In this document: positions 1 through 7,417 of the stretch, piece by piece
How positions within the stretch are numbered: position 1 is the first letter of the stretch
How the letters are laid out: the number at the start of each line of letters is the position of its first letter
From: VFKI01 sp033762075
GTDB lineage: Bacteria; Pseudomonadota; Gammaproteobacteria; DSM-16500
Direction: 5' to 3'
Length of the DNA stretch: 12,309 nucleotides
Assembly: GCA_033762075.1 (NCBI GenBank)
Contig: JANRLY010000015.1
Span: forward strand, 1 to 12,309
Position numbers and translations under genes: made by a program
The notes under the pieces: model-generated
Seen by the model: only the letters and a program-made list of their open reading frames with translations
Told to the model about the DNA's origin: nothing
The model's database searches: none

Positions 1-26
1 GGCTCTTCCCCACATAAGGGGGCACT
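1..26 (+). repeat. ISL3 left terminal inverted repeat
   Basis: This 26-bp end pairs with the reverse complement of 1262-1287 at 19 positions. The first base of the window coincides with the tip of the repeat. Confidence 0.85.
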
Positions 27-70
27 TTAATCAAAATTAGATTACCTTACTCATTGATTGGATGAGGGAA

Positions 71-75
71 AGGAG
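71..75 (+). promoter_or_regulatory. Ribosome binding site of the ISL3 transposase
   Basis: AGGAG lies 7 nt before ATG at 83. It decides this start over the upstream in-frame ATG at 62. Confidence 0.75.
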
Positions 76-82
76 ATTAAAG

Positions 83-1258
83 ATGCCCCGCAAGGATAAT
101 ATCCTAAATTTACCTGGATTTGCTATTAAAAAAACCAGTGGTTCTAACCCATTAATTTTAGATGTTGAATATCGAAGAATGCCTCGCTGTGTGTACTGCA
201 ACGGGAGGAAATTGCGCAAGAAAGCCAGTTACTTACGGCACGTAAGGCATGAATCGATTGGCCCTAGACAAACATTATTACGTTTTAAGGCGTATAAATT
301 TCATTGTCGAAATTGTAATCGATATTTTAATCAGCAATTTCCCGGAATCGGGAAATATCAACGGTCAACAGAGAGACTCCACTACCAAGTATTTCGTCAC
401 CATACGCAAGGGATATCGCAAAAAGATTTATCAAGAGATCTTAAGCTTGGAAAAGCAACAATAGAACGTTGGTATCATCGAGAATATTTGCTTGCACACA
501 AAGAGATAAGTAATCAGTCATGTCCTCAAGTATTAGGAATTGACGAACATTTTTTTAGCAAGAAGCAAGGTTACGCGACAACGTTGTGTGATCTTAGGAA
601 GAATAGAATATTTGACGTTGTTAAAGGTAGATCATCGAGTGATCTAGGAAAATACTTGGACAAATTGCCAGGGAAACAAAATGTGAAAGTCATTTGTATA
701 GATCTAAGCAGTTCTTATCGACATATTATTCAAAAATATTTTCCACAGGCAAAAATTGTTGCTGATAGATTTCATGTGATTCGCTTGATGCATCATATGT
801 GCATGCAAACCTATCAAGAAATTGATCCAAAGATGAAGAATAAACGAGGGCTTTTGGCAGCGTTACGCACTAATCCAGAAAACCTAACAGAAAAGCGCAT
901 GCAAAAACGTGATGAATACCTGAAACAACATCCGGCTATTGATGCGATCTATCAATTTAAGCAGCAACTGAGGCGATTATTGATGAAGAAAACTATGCAA
1001 GCAAGGAGATGTAAAAAATATATTCCAGTGTTTTTAAAAATGATCAGGGCATTGAAAGAAAGTCCCTTTAAACGATTAATAACGTTAGGTAAAACACTTT
1101 ATCAGTGGCGAGAAGAGGTGGTACGCATGTGGCGATTTAAGAAGAACAATGGGATAACAGAAGGGTTTCATCGCAAGATGAAGTTGATACAGCGACGAGC
1201 ATATGGTTTTAGAAGCTTTGAAAATTATCGGTTACGAGTTAGAGTGTTGTGTTCTTAG
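83..1258 (+). CDS. ISL3-family transposase
   Basis: This DDE transposase catalyses cut-and-paste movement of the surrounding element. The start at 83 is chosen because AGGAG (71-75) lies 7 nt upstream; an in-frame ATG at 62 precedes that site and has no ribosome binding site. The protein has 391 residues, normal for the family. An N-terminal zinc ribbon has Cys36-x2-Cys39 and Cys75-x2-Cys78. A helix-turn-helix-like segment follows at about residues 105-135 (GISQKDLSRDL). The catalytic core shows GIDEHFF (Asp154), ICIDLSSSY (Asp207), ADRFHVIR (Asp228) and the C-terminal NGITEGFHRKMK (Glu360) followed by RRAYGFRSFENY, all typical ISL3 blocks. Which aspartate is the second catalytic residue is not certain from sequence alone. 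The frame is uninterrupted and appears functional. Confidence 0.93.
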   Translation: MPRKDNILNLPGFAIKKTSGSNPLILDVEYRRMPRCVYCNGRKLRKKASYLRHVRHESIGPRQTLLRFKAYKFHCRNCNRYFNQQFPGIGKYQRSTERLHYQVFRHHTQGISQKDLSRDLKLGKATIERWYHREYLLAHKEISNQSCPQVLGIDEHFFSKKQGYATTLCDLRKNRIFDVVKGRSSSDLGKYLDKLPGKQNVKVICIDLSSSYRHIIQKYFPQAKIVADRFHVIRLMHHMCMQTYQEIDPKMKNKRGLLAALRTNPENLTEKRMQKRDEYLKQHPAIDAIYQFKQQLRRLLMKKTMQARRCKKYIPVFLKMIRALKESPFKRLITLGKTLYQWREEVVRMWRFKKNNGITEGFHRKMKLIQRRAYGFRSFENYRLRVRVLCS

Positions 1259-1261
1259 GTG

Positions 1262-1287
1262 AGTGCCCCCGGAAATGGGAAAGACCC
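1262..1287 (-). repeat. ISL3 right terminal inverted repeat
   Basis: This is the reverse complement partner of 1-26. It lies 3 bp after the transposase stop and 10 bp from the 3' end of the tRNA-Phe gene. Confidence 0.85.
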
Positions 1288-1297
1288 GAATCTACTA

Positions 1298-1370
<73 letters not shown>

Positions 1371-1389
1371 TCAAAGATTCTGAGGCGGT

Positions 1390-1418
1390 ATTAAAGCCGT
1401 TGAAGGTCGCGGAGTCAA
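1390..1418 (-). promoter_or_regulatory. Promoter of tRNA-Phe
   Basis: Minus-strand TTGACT (1413-1418), a 17-bp spacer and TTTAAT (1390-1395) form a near-consensus sigma70 promoter. The next bases, ACCGCC, are GC-rich, as in the discriminators of stringently controlled stable-RNA promoters. The predicted start lies about 12 bp before the mature tRNA. The -35 box sits 8 bp beyond the stop codon of the upstream hydrolase gene. Confidence 0.75.
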
Positions 1419-1426
1419 GTAAAAAT

Positions 1427-2221
1427 CTACTGCTGGGCGCAAAAATCTATCATTAAGCGGTTGAGTTCTTTCGGATCCTCAACTGGCAGCATATGCCCCG
1501 ATTTTTTAATCACGACGTATTCTGAGTTGGGGATGGCTCGGTGAATATATCTTGAGCAGGCAGGCGGAGCTAGAATATCTTTGCCGCCAGCAACCACAAG
1601 TGTTTTAACTGTAATTTGATTGAGTCGATCGCGTACATCAAACACTTTTAAAGCATTGGCCTGTGTCTCATAGCCTGCTGTTGATTGCAACCACGGGGTT
1701 GAGATCATGGCGTTCGCAATGGCACCGACGTTTTTTTCATGTCGAATAAACGTAGATCCAAAAATCCACGGTACAACTGTTTCTGCAATGAGTGAAACTG
1801 GAATATTGGCTTGCATGAGATCTAGACTGATGCGGGAGCGAATTTTTGCAAGCATTGGAAGTTTTGCGAAAGCAGCGCAGAGCATTGCTTTTCGAATCCG
1901 TGCAGGCGACTGAATGGATAATTGCAACAAAATCGCACTGCCCATGGAGTGCCCCGCCATATAGGCGCTTTTTATTTTCAGATGATCCATTAAAGCAATT
2001 ACATCGCTTGCCATTTCTGCAATCGAAACAGTTTTTGGAAAATCACTTTGACCGCATGCGCGATTATCAAAACGCAAGACGCGAAAATGCTGAGATAAAA
2101 AAGGCATCATGCTTTCCCAGAGTGTATGATCTGAGGCAAGTCCAGCGATTAAAATCAAATCTTCGCCTTGTCCAGTTTGCTCATAAAATAATTTCACGCC
2201 GCTGGGTGTCGTCAAAAACAT
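1427..2221 (-). CDS. Alpha/beta-fold hydrolase
   Basis: This 264-residue single-domain serine hydrolase has no signal peptide, so it is probably cytoplasmic. The nucleophile elbow is GHSMG (Ser92). The likely acid is Asp215 in AGGKDILAP and the base His243 in SGHMLP, giving a complete triad. FDNRACGQSD (51-60) is the usual loop after strand 4. The oxyanion region reads LIAGLASD rather than the common HG motif. The fold resembles BioH, PcaD and esterase-type enzymes, but the substrate cannot be read from sequence. The start lies 6 nt after the yggX stop; its AAGGA ribosome site falls inside the last yggX codons, about 10 nt upstream. It is therefore probably the third gene of a mutY-yggX operon. 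No terminator is visible before the tRNA-Phe promoter. Confidence 0.9.
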   Translation of the reverse strand: MFLTTPSGVKLFYEQTGQGEDLILIAGLASDHTLWESMMPFLSQHFRVLRFDNRACGQSDFPKTVSIAEMASDVIALMDHLKIKSAYMAGHSMGSAILLQLSIQSPARIRKAMLCAAFAKLPMLAKIRSRISLDLMQANIPVSLIAETVVPWIFGSTFIRHEKNVGAIANAMISTPWLQSTAGYETQANALKVFDVRDRLNQITVKTLVVAGGKDILAPPACSRYIHRAIPNSEYVVIKKSGHMLPVEDPKELNRLMIDFCAQQ

Positions 2222-2227
2222 GTTTTG

Positions 2228-2503
2228 CTATTCCTTTACTTCAGTAAATCCTGCAGGTTTTTCGCTGCCATCACCCCATAAAAATTTTTCCATTTCTGTC
2301 GCTAAAAAAGTACGCGATTTAGGATCTGATAAATTGAGTCGATATTCGTTGATTAACATTGTTTGATGATTGAGCCACATTGCCCAGGCAGGTTTGGAAA
2401 TTTCGTTGAAAATTTTTTCGCCTAATGCGCCAGGCCAAGGTGCGCGATCGAGCGCTTCTGCTTGTGCATTTAATTTTTTACAGTGAATCTGACGTGTTGA
2501 CAT
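2228..2503 (-). CDS. yggX: Fe(II)-trafficking / oxidative damage protection protein YggX
   Basis: This small cytoplasmic protein of 91 residues matches the usual length of the family. In enteric bacteria YggX protects iron-sulfur clusters from oxidants and is linked to iron trafficking. The start at 2503 is chosen because it gives MSTRQIHC with the conserved N-terminal Cys (Cys8), and GGAG lies 7 nt upstream; the longer in-frame extension would only read mutY antiphase sequence. The family blocks PGxLGxxIxNEIS, AWxxW and QTMLINExxLN are present. The first 26 bases overlap the end of mutY, so the two genes are very probably translationally coupled. The mutY-yggX order is conserved in many gammaproteobacteria and pairs oxidised-base repair with iron/oxidant protection. 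Confidence 0.95.
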   Translation of the reverse strand: MSTRQIHCKKLNAQAEALDRAPWPGALGEKIFNEISKPAWAMWLNHQTMLINEYRLNLSDPKSRTFLATEMEKFLWGDGSEKPAGFTEVKE

Positions 2504-3530
2504 GCAACAACTCCAATAATTTTTTGACTGGCGCAGGTAAGCCAATCTTACGCGCAGCGCGTGGATTATACCAAATCCCGTTCGGGGCGTCTGCGCGCGC
2601 TTTGCATTCAATGAATACCGGTAAAATATCTAAATGAAAGTGCGTGAAGGTATGGCGGAATGTTTCACCATGTTGTATTTCGGTTGCTGTTAAATTGAAT
2701 GTTTCGCGGCAATACTTTTTGAGAGCAGACATGTGCATATTGCTCGCGACTTCAGGTAAACTCCATAATCCACCCCAAATTCCGCGCGCAGGTCGCTTTT
2801 CTAATAAAACGGCATCTTCATGCTGCAAAACAAGCAACATCACGCTGCGCGCAGGGGGTATTTTTCTTGGGCGCGGTTTCGGTAATGTGGCTGCAATGTT
2901 TAATTTTTTCGCGGCACATTTACGTTTCACAGGGCAATCTTCACAGAGCGGTTTTCCTCGCACACAAATCGTTGCCCCAATATCCATAATGGCTTGGGTG
3001 TAATCGTTGACGCGTTGTATTGGTGTAAGTTTTTCTGCTAAATCCCAGAGGGTATTTAACGTTTCTTTTTCATCGGGCCATGTTTCAATTGCGTATAAAC
3101 GAGATAAAACGCGTTTGACATTCCCATCTAAAATTGTCGCGCGTTTTTGAAAGGCGATCGCTAAGATTGCGGCTGCCGTCGAGCGACCAATGCCTGGTAA
3201 TTGTTGTAATGACTCAAGATCACTAGGAAATTCTCCTTGAAATGTTTCCATGACCATTATCGCAGCACGATGTAAATTACGTGCCCGTGTGTAATATCCT
3301 AGTCCTGACCAGAGATGTAAAACATCATCTTCTTTCGCTAAAGCTAATGACTCCAATGTCGGAAAACGCTGCATAAAACGCTCGAAGTAGGCGATCACTG
3401 TTGCAACCTGTGTTTGTTGCAGCATGATCTCAGAGACCCAAACACGATAGGGCGTTTTATCCTGCTGCCAGGGTAAATGTTTGCGGCCGTGTTGATCAAA
3501 CCAATCCAGTATTTCGCGGTGGATTTGCAT
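2478..3530 (-). CDS. mutY: A/G-specific adenine glycosylase MutY
   Basis: This base-excision repair enzyme removes adenine mispaired with 8-oxoguanine or guanine. It has 350 residues, full length for the family. WVSEIMLQQTQ contains catalytic Glu34. The helix-hairpin-helix is LPGIGRSTAAAI (111-122), and ILDGNVKRV supplies Asp135. A 4Fe-4S cluster site follows as Cys189-x6-Cys196-x2-Cys199-x5-Cys205. The C-terminal NUDIX-like domain (about 225-345), which recognises 8-oxoguanine, shows GIWGGLWSLPE and FRHTFTHFHL. The ATG at 3530 has an AAAAGG-type ribosome site a few bases upstream. It is the first gene of the mutY-yggX-hydrolase operon. No convincing promoter was found in the short leader; a REP-like palindrome lies about 50 bp upstream. 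Confidence 0.97.
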   Translation of the reverse strand: MQIHREILDWFDQHGRKHLPWQQDKTPYRVWVSEIMLQQTQVATVIAYFERFMQRFPTLESLALAKEDDVLHLWSGLGYYTRARNLHRAAIMVMETFQGEFPSDLESLQQLPGIGRSTAAAILAIAFQKRATILDGNVKRVLSRLYAIETWPDEKETLNTLWDLAEKLTPIQRVNDYTQAIMDIGATICVRGKPLCEDCPVKRKCAAKKLNIAATLPKPRPRKIPPARSVMLLVLQHEDAVLLEKRPARGIWGGLWSLPEVASNMHMSALKKYCRETFNLTATEIQHGETFRHTFTHFHLDILPVFIECKARADAPNGIWYNPRAARKIGLPAPVKKLLELLHVNTSDSL

Positions 3531-3581
3531 AAACCTTTTCCTATCAATGTGAAGCGTAAGTATTCACGGTATTGCTTAGAA

Positions 3582-3674
3582 CGTCATGCGAGGAGGCGAA
3601 GCGCTTCCACGCGGCAATCTAGTTTTTAAAGCTGGATTGCCGCGCCAAAACGCTCACACTGGCTCGCAATGACG
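3582..3674. repeat. REP-like / MITE-like palindromic element
   Basis: This is an imperfect palindrome of about 93 bp. The outer ends are CGTCATGCGAG and CTCGCAATGACG. The inner arms GCGGCAATCTAG (3611-3622) and GCTGGATTGCCGC (3631-3643) pair around an 8-nt loop. The pattern CGTCATTGCGAG...GCAATC...AATGACG is a widespread type of bacterial intergenic repeat. It probably occurs in many copies elsewhere in this genome, which cannot be checked here. No reading frame is present. Confidence 0.75.
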
Positions 3675-3773
3675 AGTGTTTGTTGTATATTGTGATTCAA
3701 TAGCGCGAGAGTGATTACTCTGGCGCCTAGTATAAACCGCTTTATAGCGATTCCTTGTCTTGATGGCAACCCC

Positions 3774-3801
3774 TTGCAATTTAGTAATAAATCATTATAA
3801 T
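3774..3801 (+). promoter_or_regulatory. Promoter of the EamA transporter-MarR operon
   Basis: TTGCAA (3774-3779), a 16-bp spacer and a perfect TATAAT (3796-3801) form a strong sigma70 promoter about 45 bp before the GTG start. The -10 box lies inside the near-palindrome ATCATTATAATCAT (3791-3804), a possible operator for the MarR protein encoded downstream. Confidence 0.7.
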
Positions 3802-3846
3802 CATCAAATATAAATATCATATCAGTTTATAACGAGGCGTGAAATC

Positions 3847-4764
3847 GTGCAAAATCATCTTCCTTTAGGGGTTCTTCTCAGTTTGTTGGGCGCGTTCTTT
3901 TATGCTGCTCAAACAGGCGTTATTAAATTAGGCGTCGGGCATTTGCCGCCTTTGCCGGTCATTGTCTTTGTGCAAAGTGCAGTGGCATTAATTTTGATGT
4001 TGCCAGTGATTTTCAGGAAAGGTTTTTCTGATGCTCGTGACATATTCGTGGTGAAACGATTTCCGTTGCATGTCGTTCGGGCGATATTTAGTTTGTTAAT
4101 CAGCTATGCGTTATTTTATGCAGTGGCTTTTATCCCTTTAGTGAATGCCATGTTATTAGTTAATACGGCACCCTTAATTGTGCCGTTACTCGGGCGTATT
4201 TTTTTAGGCGAAAAAATCAATCATCGTTTATGGCTGCCCATTTTAATTGGTTTTATTGGCGTCGTATTGGTTTTGCACCCTGGAACCCATTTTTTTAACA
4301 TAGCAGCATTATTTGCTTTAGCAGCGGCATTCTGTATGTCTGCATCGTTATTGTCAGTGAGACAATTATCCAAAACAGATTCTCCTAAAAAAATTGCTTT
4401 TTGGTTTTTCTTGTTATCGACAATTATTTCGGGTGCTGTCGCGCTATTTTTCTGGATGCCAATTTCACTTAAAGCATTGGGTTTGATGAGTGTGGTGGGT
4501 GTATTTTACTTTCTCACGCAATATACAATGGCAAGCGCTTTAAAATATGCGAATGCACAATTGGTAGGCTCATTATTTTATGCCACAATTATTTTTGCGG
4601 CTATTTTCTCATTTATTTTTGCGCATATTTTGCCAAGCGGTTTAACGCTTTGTGGTATGATGCTCGTCATTTTAGGTGGGATTGCATGCGTATTAACTGA
4701 GCGCCGCACACTTAAAAAATCCGCAGTGAAGAAGGAACAAACTGGTTATGTCTACGAAAACTGA
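3847..4764 (+). CDS. EamA/DMT-family transporter
   Basis: This 305-residue inner-membrane protein belongs to the drug/metabolite transporter superfamily. It has about ten hydrophobic segments arranged as two EamA repeats (roughly 8-142 and 153-285). The first repeat has the typical end with APLIVPLLGRIFLGEK and GFIGVVLVLHPG. In the second, the matching glycine-glutamate position is replaced by FAHILPSG. The C-terminal tail is basic (RRTLKKSAVKK), consistent with a cytoplasmic end. Translation starts at GTG 3847, with GAGG 9 nt upstream. The substrate is unknown; family members move metabolites such as amino acids, nucleotides or S-adenosylmethionine. The last 17 bases overlap the MarR-family gene, so the two are co-transcribed and the regulator may control this transporter. 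Confidence 0.93.
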   Translation: MQNHLPLGVLLSLLGAFFYAAQTGVIKLGVGHLPPLPVIVFVQSAVALILMLPVIFRKGFSDARDIFVVKRFPLHVVRAIFSLLISYALFYAVAFIPLVNAMLLVNTAPLIVPLLGRIFLGEKINHRLWLPILIGFIGVVLVLHPGTHFFNIAALFALAAAFCMSASLLSVRQLSKTDSPKKIAFWFFLLSTIISGAVALFFWMPISLKALGLMSVVGVFYFLTQYTMASALKYANAQLVGSLFYATIIFAAIFSFIFAHILPSGLTLCGMMLVILGGIACVLTERRTLKKSAVKKEQTGYVYEN

Positions 4765-5218
4765 TTTTACTTTCTCAGAAGCCGATCAAAATGACATCGA
4801 ATATCTCGTTTGTCATGTTGGATTATTATGGCGTCGTTTGATTAATGACCGCGTCAAAGCACTTGGCTTGAGTGGTACAGAAAAGCGCATCTTGTGTTGC
4901 GTGAATCGTCATCCGGGCATCACACAAATTCAACTAGCAAAATTGCTCGATTTAGAACCACAGAATTTAACCCGTGTGCTTGATCGCCTTGATCAACAAA
5001 AGCTCATTCAAAAACGTGCGGATTGTTCTGATCGCCGAGTGCGTTGCTTGCATGTTACAGCGGCTGCTAAAAAACTCATTCAACGTATTGTTGCATTGAG
5101 CAATGAAGTGAAACCGAATGTTTTAGCGGGGATCCCAGAGAAAAATCTTCAAACCGCAGTGCGCCAACTTAATGCTATTCGTGCAAACTTATTGGCGCAT
5201 CTGCAAGAGACTGAGTAA
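4748..5218 (+). CDS. MarR-family transcriptional regulator
   Basis: This 156-residue cytoplasmic DNA-binding protein has the winged helix-turn-helix fold. N-terminal helices for dimerisation (about 12-40) precede LSGTEKRILCCVNRHPG. The recognition region follows at 57-83 (ITQIQLAKLLDLEPQNLTRV), then the wing at 88-104 with the conserved DRR motif (95-97). C-terminal helices complete the dimer interface. The gene starts inside the end of the transporter gene (17-bp overlap), with AAGGA about 11 nt upstream. MarR proteins usually repress their own operon and release DNA on binding a small ligand. By analogy it may act at the promoter around 3774-3804. It contains three cysteines in or near the DNA-binding region (50, 51, 93), but no redox role can be claimed. 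Confidence 0.93.
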   Translation: MSTKTDFTFSEADQNDIEYLVCHVGLLWRRLINDRVKALGLSGTEKRILCCVNRHPGITQIQLAKLLDLEPQNLTRVLDRLDQQKLIQKRADCSDRRVRCLHVTAAAKKLIQRIVALSNEVKPNVLAGIPEKNLQTAVRQLNAIRANLLAHLQETE

Positions 5219-5247
5219 ATAGCTGGGAACACCCATCTGTAGCCAAT

Positions 5248-5323
5248 TTTGAACGAAAAACCAACTCAAAATGCTCACATACTTCTCTGTATGCTGCGCT
5301 TTTTCGTTGATTTTTCGTTCAAA
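5248..5323. repeat. Structured inverted repeat between convergent genes, possible bidirectional terminator
   Basis: Arms at 5248-5265 and 5306-5323 are complementary at 17 of 18 positions (core TTTGAACGAAAAA). An inner hairpin CATAC/GTATG (5278-5282 and 5289-5293) lies in the loop. A further CCCAT (5232-5236) and ATGGG (5336-5340) could extend the fold. The element sits between the end of marR (plus) and the end of the isochorismatase gene (minus), where a shared terminator is expected. The A-rich left and T-rich right arms fit that idea. It also looks like a dispersed intergenic repeat. Confidence 0.55.
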
Positions 5324-5378
5324 CTTGTCGCACATATGGGCGTTGTGTTTTATGAGGACTTTAGGCCTTGTCGAAGCA

Positions 5379-5963
5379 TCACGCAGGAATCGCGACAGGT
5401 TGAGACTGACGACGTGAGGTTCGTGTCAGTAGTTCGCGCGTTGTAATGACTTCAGCGTATAGCGGTTGTAATGCAGCAAGAAAAGCATTTTGTACTGTAT
5501 CTGAAGAAATCGTTGTTCCGTTAAATTCTAAGCTTTTAGTTGCGCAAGCGTCTTGTAAAACAGTGCAACCAAATCCCAAATCGTAAGCAGCTCTCACCGT
5601 AGCATCGACACTGAGATGTGTCATCATGCCACAGAGAATTAAGTGTTCGATTTTATTTTTTTTGAGGAAATTTTTTAAAGTGGTGTCGCGAAAGCAGTTA
5701 GGATAATGTTTGCGGATGATGGTTTCATTTTTCAGTGGGCGTAGATTGGGATAAAAATCTACACCGCGTGTACAAGGTAAAAAATGAATATCATCTGGAC
5801 GCGTTGACATGTGTTGTAAATGAATGATGGGTAATTTATTAACACGAAATAATTGAAGCGCTTCTTGTGCTCTGCTTGCCGCTTCAAGGCTTTTCTCTAA
5901 AGCCATTCTACCGTTAGGAAAGAAGTCATTTTGGTAGCTAATCAAAAGTAGTGCTGTTTTCAT
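5379..5963 (-). CDS. Isochorismatase-family cysteine hydrolase
   Basis: This 194-residue cytoplasmic enzyme belongs to the cysteine hydrolase (isochorismatase/nicotinamidase-like) superfamily. The catalytic triad is visible: Asp13 in SYQNDFF, Lys85 in IIRKHYPNCF and Cys111 in LILCGMMTHLSVDATVRAAYDLGF-type context, which also supplies the cis-peptide loop. The start at 5963 (MKTALLLIS) is preferred over one six codons upstream because AGGA lies 8 nt before it and the family starts just ahead of this strand. The substrate cannot be assigned: no nicotinamidase metal-site pattern was recognised, and the family includes amidases and hydrolases of unknown role. It lies downstream of radA on the same strand but has its own promoter at the end of radA. 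The C-terminal tail (TSRRQSQPVAIPA) is probably disordered. Confidence 0.92.
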   Translation of the reverse strand: MKTALLLISYQNDFFPNGRMALEKSLEAASRAQEALQLFRVNKLPIIHLQHMSTRPDDIHFLPCTRGVDFYPNLRPLKNETIIRKHYPNCFRDTTLKNFLKKNKIEHLILCGMMTHLSVDATVRAAYDLGFGCTVLQDACATKSLEFNGTTISSDTVQNAFLAALQPLYAEVITTRELLTRTSRRQSQPVAIPA

Positions 5964-6030
5964 CAGAGAAATCCTTCTCATTTATTGTTAAGTTGGGGTA
6001 TTAAATCTTTTTTTCCTCTTTGACGCAACG

Positions 6031-6060
6031 ATTATAATCAAAAATCTTTCAATGTCTCAA
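6031..6060 (-). promoter_or_regulatory. Promoter of the isochorismatase-like gene
   Basis: Minus-strand TTGAGA (6055-6060), an 18-bp spacer and a perfect TATAAT (6031-6036) lie across the end of radA. The -10 box follows directly after the radA stop (6038-6040). This gives a leader of about 60 nt and lets the gene be transcribed independently of radA. Confidence 0.6.
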
Positions 6061-7405
6061 TCGCTTCTGAGAGTGTACGTGCGGGAAAGACTTGCATTGA
6101 GTCGATGGATTCACGCGGTGCATTCGCTGCTGGAATAATAGCGCGATGAAAACCATGTTTAGCAGCTTCGCGTAAACGTTCTTGACCTGATTGTACGGGC
6201 CGAATTTCGCCTGCTAAACCAATTTCACCAAAAATAATCACATCATGTGGAATGGGTTTGTCACGCAAGCTCGATAAAACAGCCATTAATAAAGCAAGAT
6301 CACTTCCTGTTTCACTGATGCGCACGCCACCAACTGCATTGATATAAACATCTTGATCACTGGTTGCAATACCACTGTGACGATGTAACACGGCCAATAA
6401 CATCGCTAAACGTTGTGGATCTAGACCGAGTGAAAGACGGCGCGGATTTCCCATGTGACTTTGATCGACTAACGCTTGAATTTCGACAAGTAATGGGCGA
6501 CTCCCTTCGCGGATCGATGTGATGACACTCCCTGCAGCAGGTTTTTCATCGCGCGATAAAAAAATCGCAGAAGGATGGCTCACTTCACGTAAGCCTTTTT
6601 CCGTCATCGCAAAAATCCCTAATTCATTTACTGCACCAAAACGATTTTTAATTGCGCGAATTAAGCGGTAACGACTGTCTTGTTCGCCTTCAAAATATAA
6701 AACAGTATCAACCATGTGCTCGAGGACACGCGGACCTGCAAGTGTCCCTTCTTTTGTCACATGACCCACTAAAAAAAGTGCTGTGTTAGTTTGTTTTGCA
6801 AATTTCACTAATTGCGCAGCGCTCTCACGCACTTGGCTGACAGCGCCCGGGGCAGAAGATAATAATTCTGTGTGTATTGTTTGAATGGAATCGATAACAA
6901 GGACGTGCGGTTTTTCTTGTTGTGCTGATTTTAAAATATGTTCAACATGTGTGTCTGCGAGGAGTAATAAATTTTTTTCGGGAAGTCCGAGACGTCGAGC
7001 ACGCAATGTTACTTGTTGTAAAGATTCTTCACCCGTGACATACAACACTTTAGTTTGACTACCGAGATGACAAAGTGTTTGTAACAAGAGTGTAGATTTA
7101 CCAATGCCAGGATCACCGCCAATTAAAACGACAGAACCTGCGACAAGACCGCCGCCTAGCACGCGATCCAATTCTGATGAGCCAGTCGATAAGCGTACCG
7201 ATTCTTCGACGAGTGCAACATCAGTCATCGGTGTGATGATGGGTGCAGCTGTGGCATAGCCTTGATAACGGGGATGAGAACGAGGTTGTGCAACTTCTTC
7301 GATTAAACTATTCCATGCTGCGCACCCTGAACATTGCCCTGACCATTTCGGTGCTTGAGTGCCGCAATGTTGGCAACTGTACAGAGTGCGCGTTTTTATC
7401 GCCAT
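6038..7405 (-). CDS. radA: DNA repair protein RadA (Sms)
   Basis: RadA is a RecA-like ATPase that processes recombination intermediates and promotes branch migration with RecA. The protein has 455 residues, the usual length. An N-terminal zinc finger has Cys11, Cys14, Cys25 and Cys28. The ATPase core has Walker A GDPGIGKST (97-105), Walker B-like VLVIDSIQT (168-176) and the RadA-specific KNRFG motif (253-257). The C-terminal Lon-protease-like domain (about 270-455) contains DVYINAVGGVRISETGSDLA-type sequence, as in family members. ATG at 7405 has AAAAAGGA just upstream. It follows the lipoprotein gene by only 12 bp and is probably transcribed with it. No independent promoter was seen. Confidence 0.97.
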   Translation of the reverse strand: MAIKTRTLYSCQHCGTQAPKWSGQCSGCAAWNSLIEEVAQPRSHPRYQGYATAAPIITPMTDVALVEESVRLSTGSSELDRVLGGGLVAGSVVLIGGDPGIGKSTLLLQTLCHLGSQTKVLYVTGEESLQQVTLRARRLGLPEKNLLLLADTHVEHILKSAQQEKPHVLVIDSIQTIHTELLSSAPGAVSQVRESAAQLVKFAKQTNTALFLVGHVTKEGTLAGPRVLEHMVDTVLYFEGEQDSRYRLIRAIKNRFGAVNELGIFAMTEKGLREVSHPSAIFLSRDEKPAAGSVITSIREGSRPLLVEIQALVDQSHMGNPRRLSLGLDPQRLAMLLAVLHRHSGIATSDQDVYINAVGGVRISETGSDLALLMAVLSSLRDKPIPHDVIIFGEIGLAGEIRPVQSGQERLREAAKHGFHRAIIPAANAPRESIDSMQVFPARTLSEAIETLKDF

Positions 7406-7417
7406 GGAACATCCTTT

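Larger units (their letters stand above)
1..1287 (+). mobile_element. ISL3-family insertion sequence, apparently complete
   Basis: The element is bounded by imperfect 26-bp inverted repeats at 1-26 and 1262-1287. They agree at 19 of 26 positions, including a perfect inner GGGGGCACT. The outer tips read GGCTCTTCCCC and GGGTCTTTCCC inward, as expected for ISL3-family ends. One transposase gene fills the interior and its stop codon lies 3 bp before the right repeat. ISL3 elements usually create 8-bp target duplications. The right copy would be GAATCTAC at 1288-1295, but the left copy would lie outside the window. Both ends and the reading frame are intact, so the copy could be active. Confidence 0.88.
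3531..3846. other. Divergent intergenic region between mutY and the transporter gene
   Basis: This 316-bp gap holds the mutY leader (3531-3581), a REP-like palindrome (3582-3674), about 100 bp in which I see no feature, and the transporter promoter and ribosome site (3774-3837). The short reading frame on the minus strand here crosses the palindrome and promoter and does not look like a gene. Confidence 0.7.

Noticed and set aside
249..464. Short plus-strand frame inside the ISL3 transposase
   Set aside because: It is in another frame of a well-supported gene and has no ribosome site or recognisable motif.
1427..2221. Naming the hydrolase bioH
   Set aside because: The triad is general to the fold, and there are no biotin genes nearby; the substrate cannot be inferred.
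1846..2247. 133-codon plus-strand frame
   Set aside because: It is antisense to the alpha/beta hydrolase with its complete catalytic triad and shows no protein-like motif.
2504..2611. N-terminal extension of YggX
   Set aside because: The extension lies in mutY coding sequence, and the family start MSTRQIHC has a good ribosome site at 2503.
2644..3003. 119-codon plus-strand frame
   Set aside because: It is antisense to mutY and a shadow of its codon pattern.
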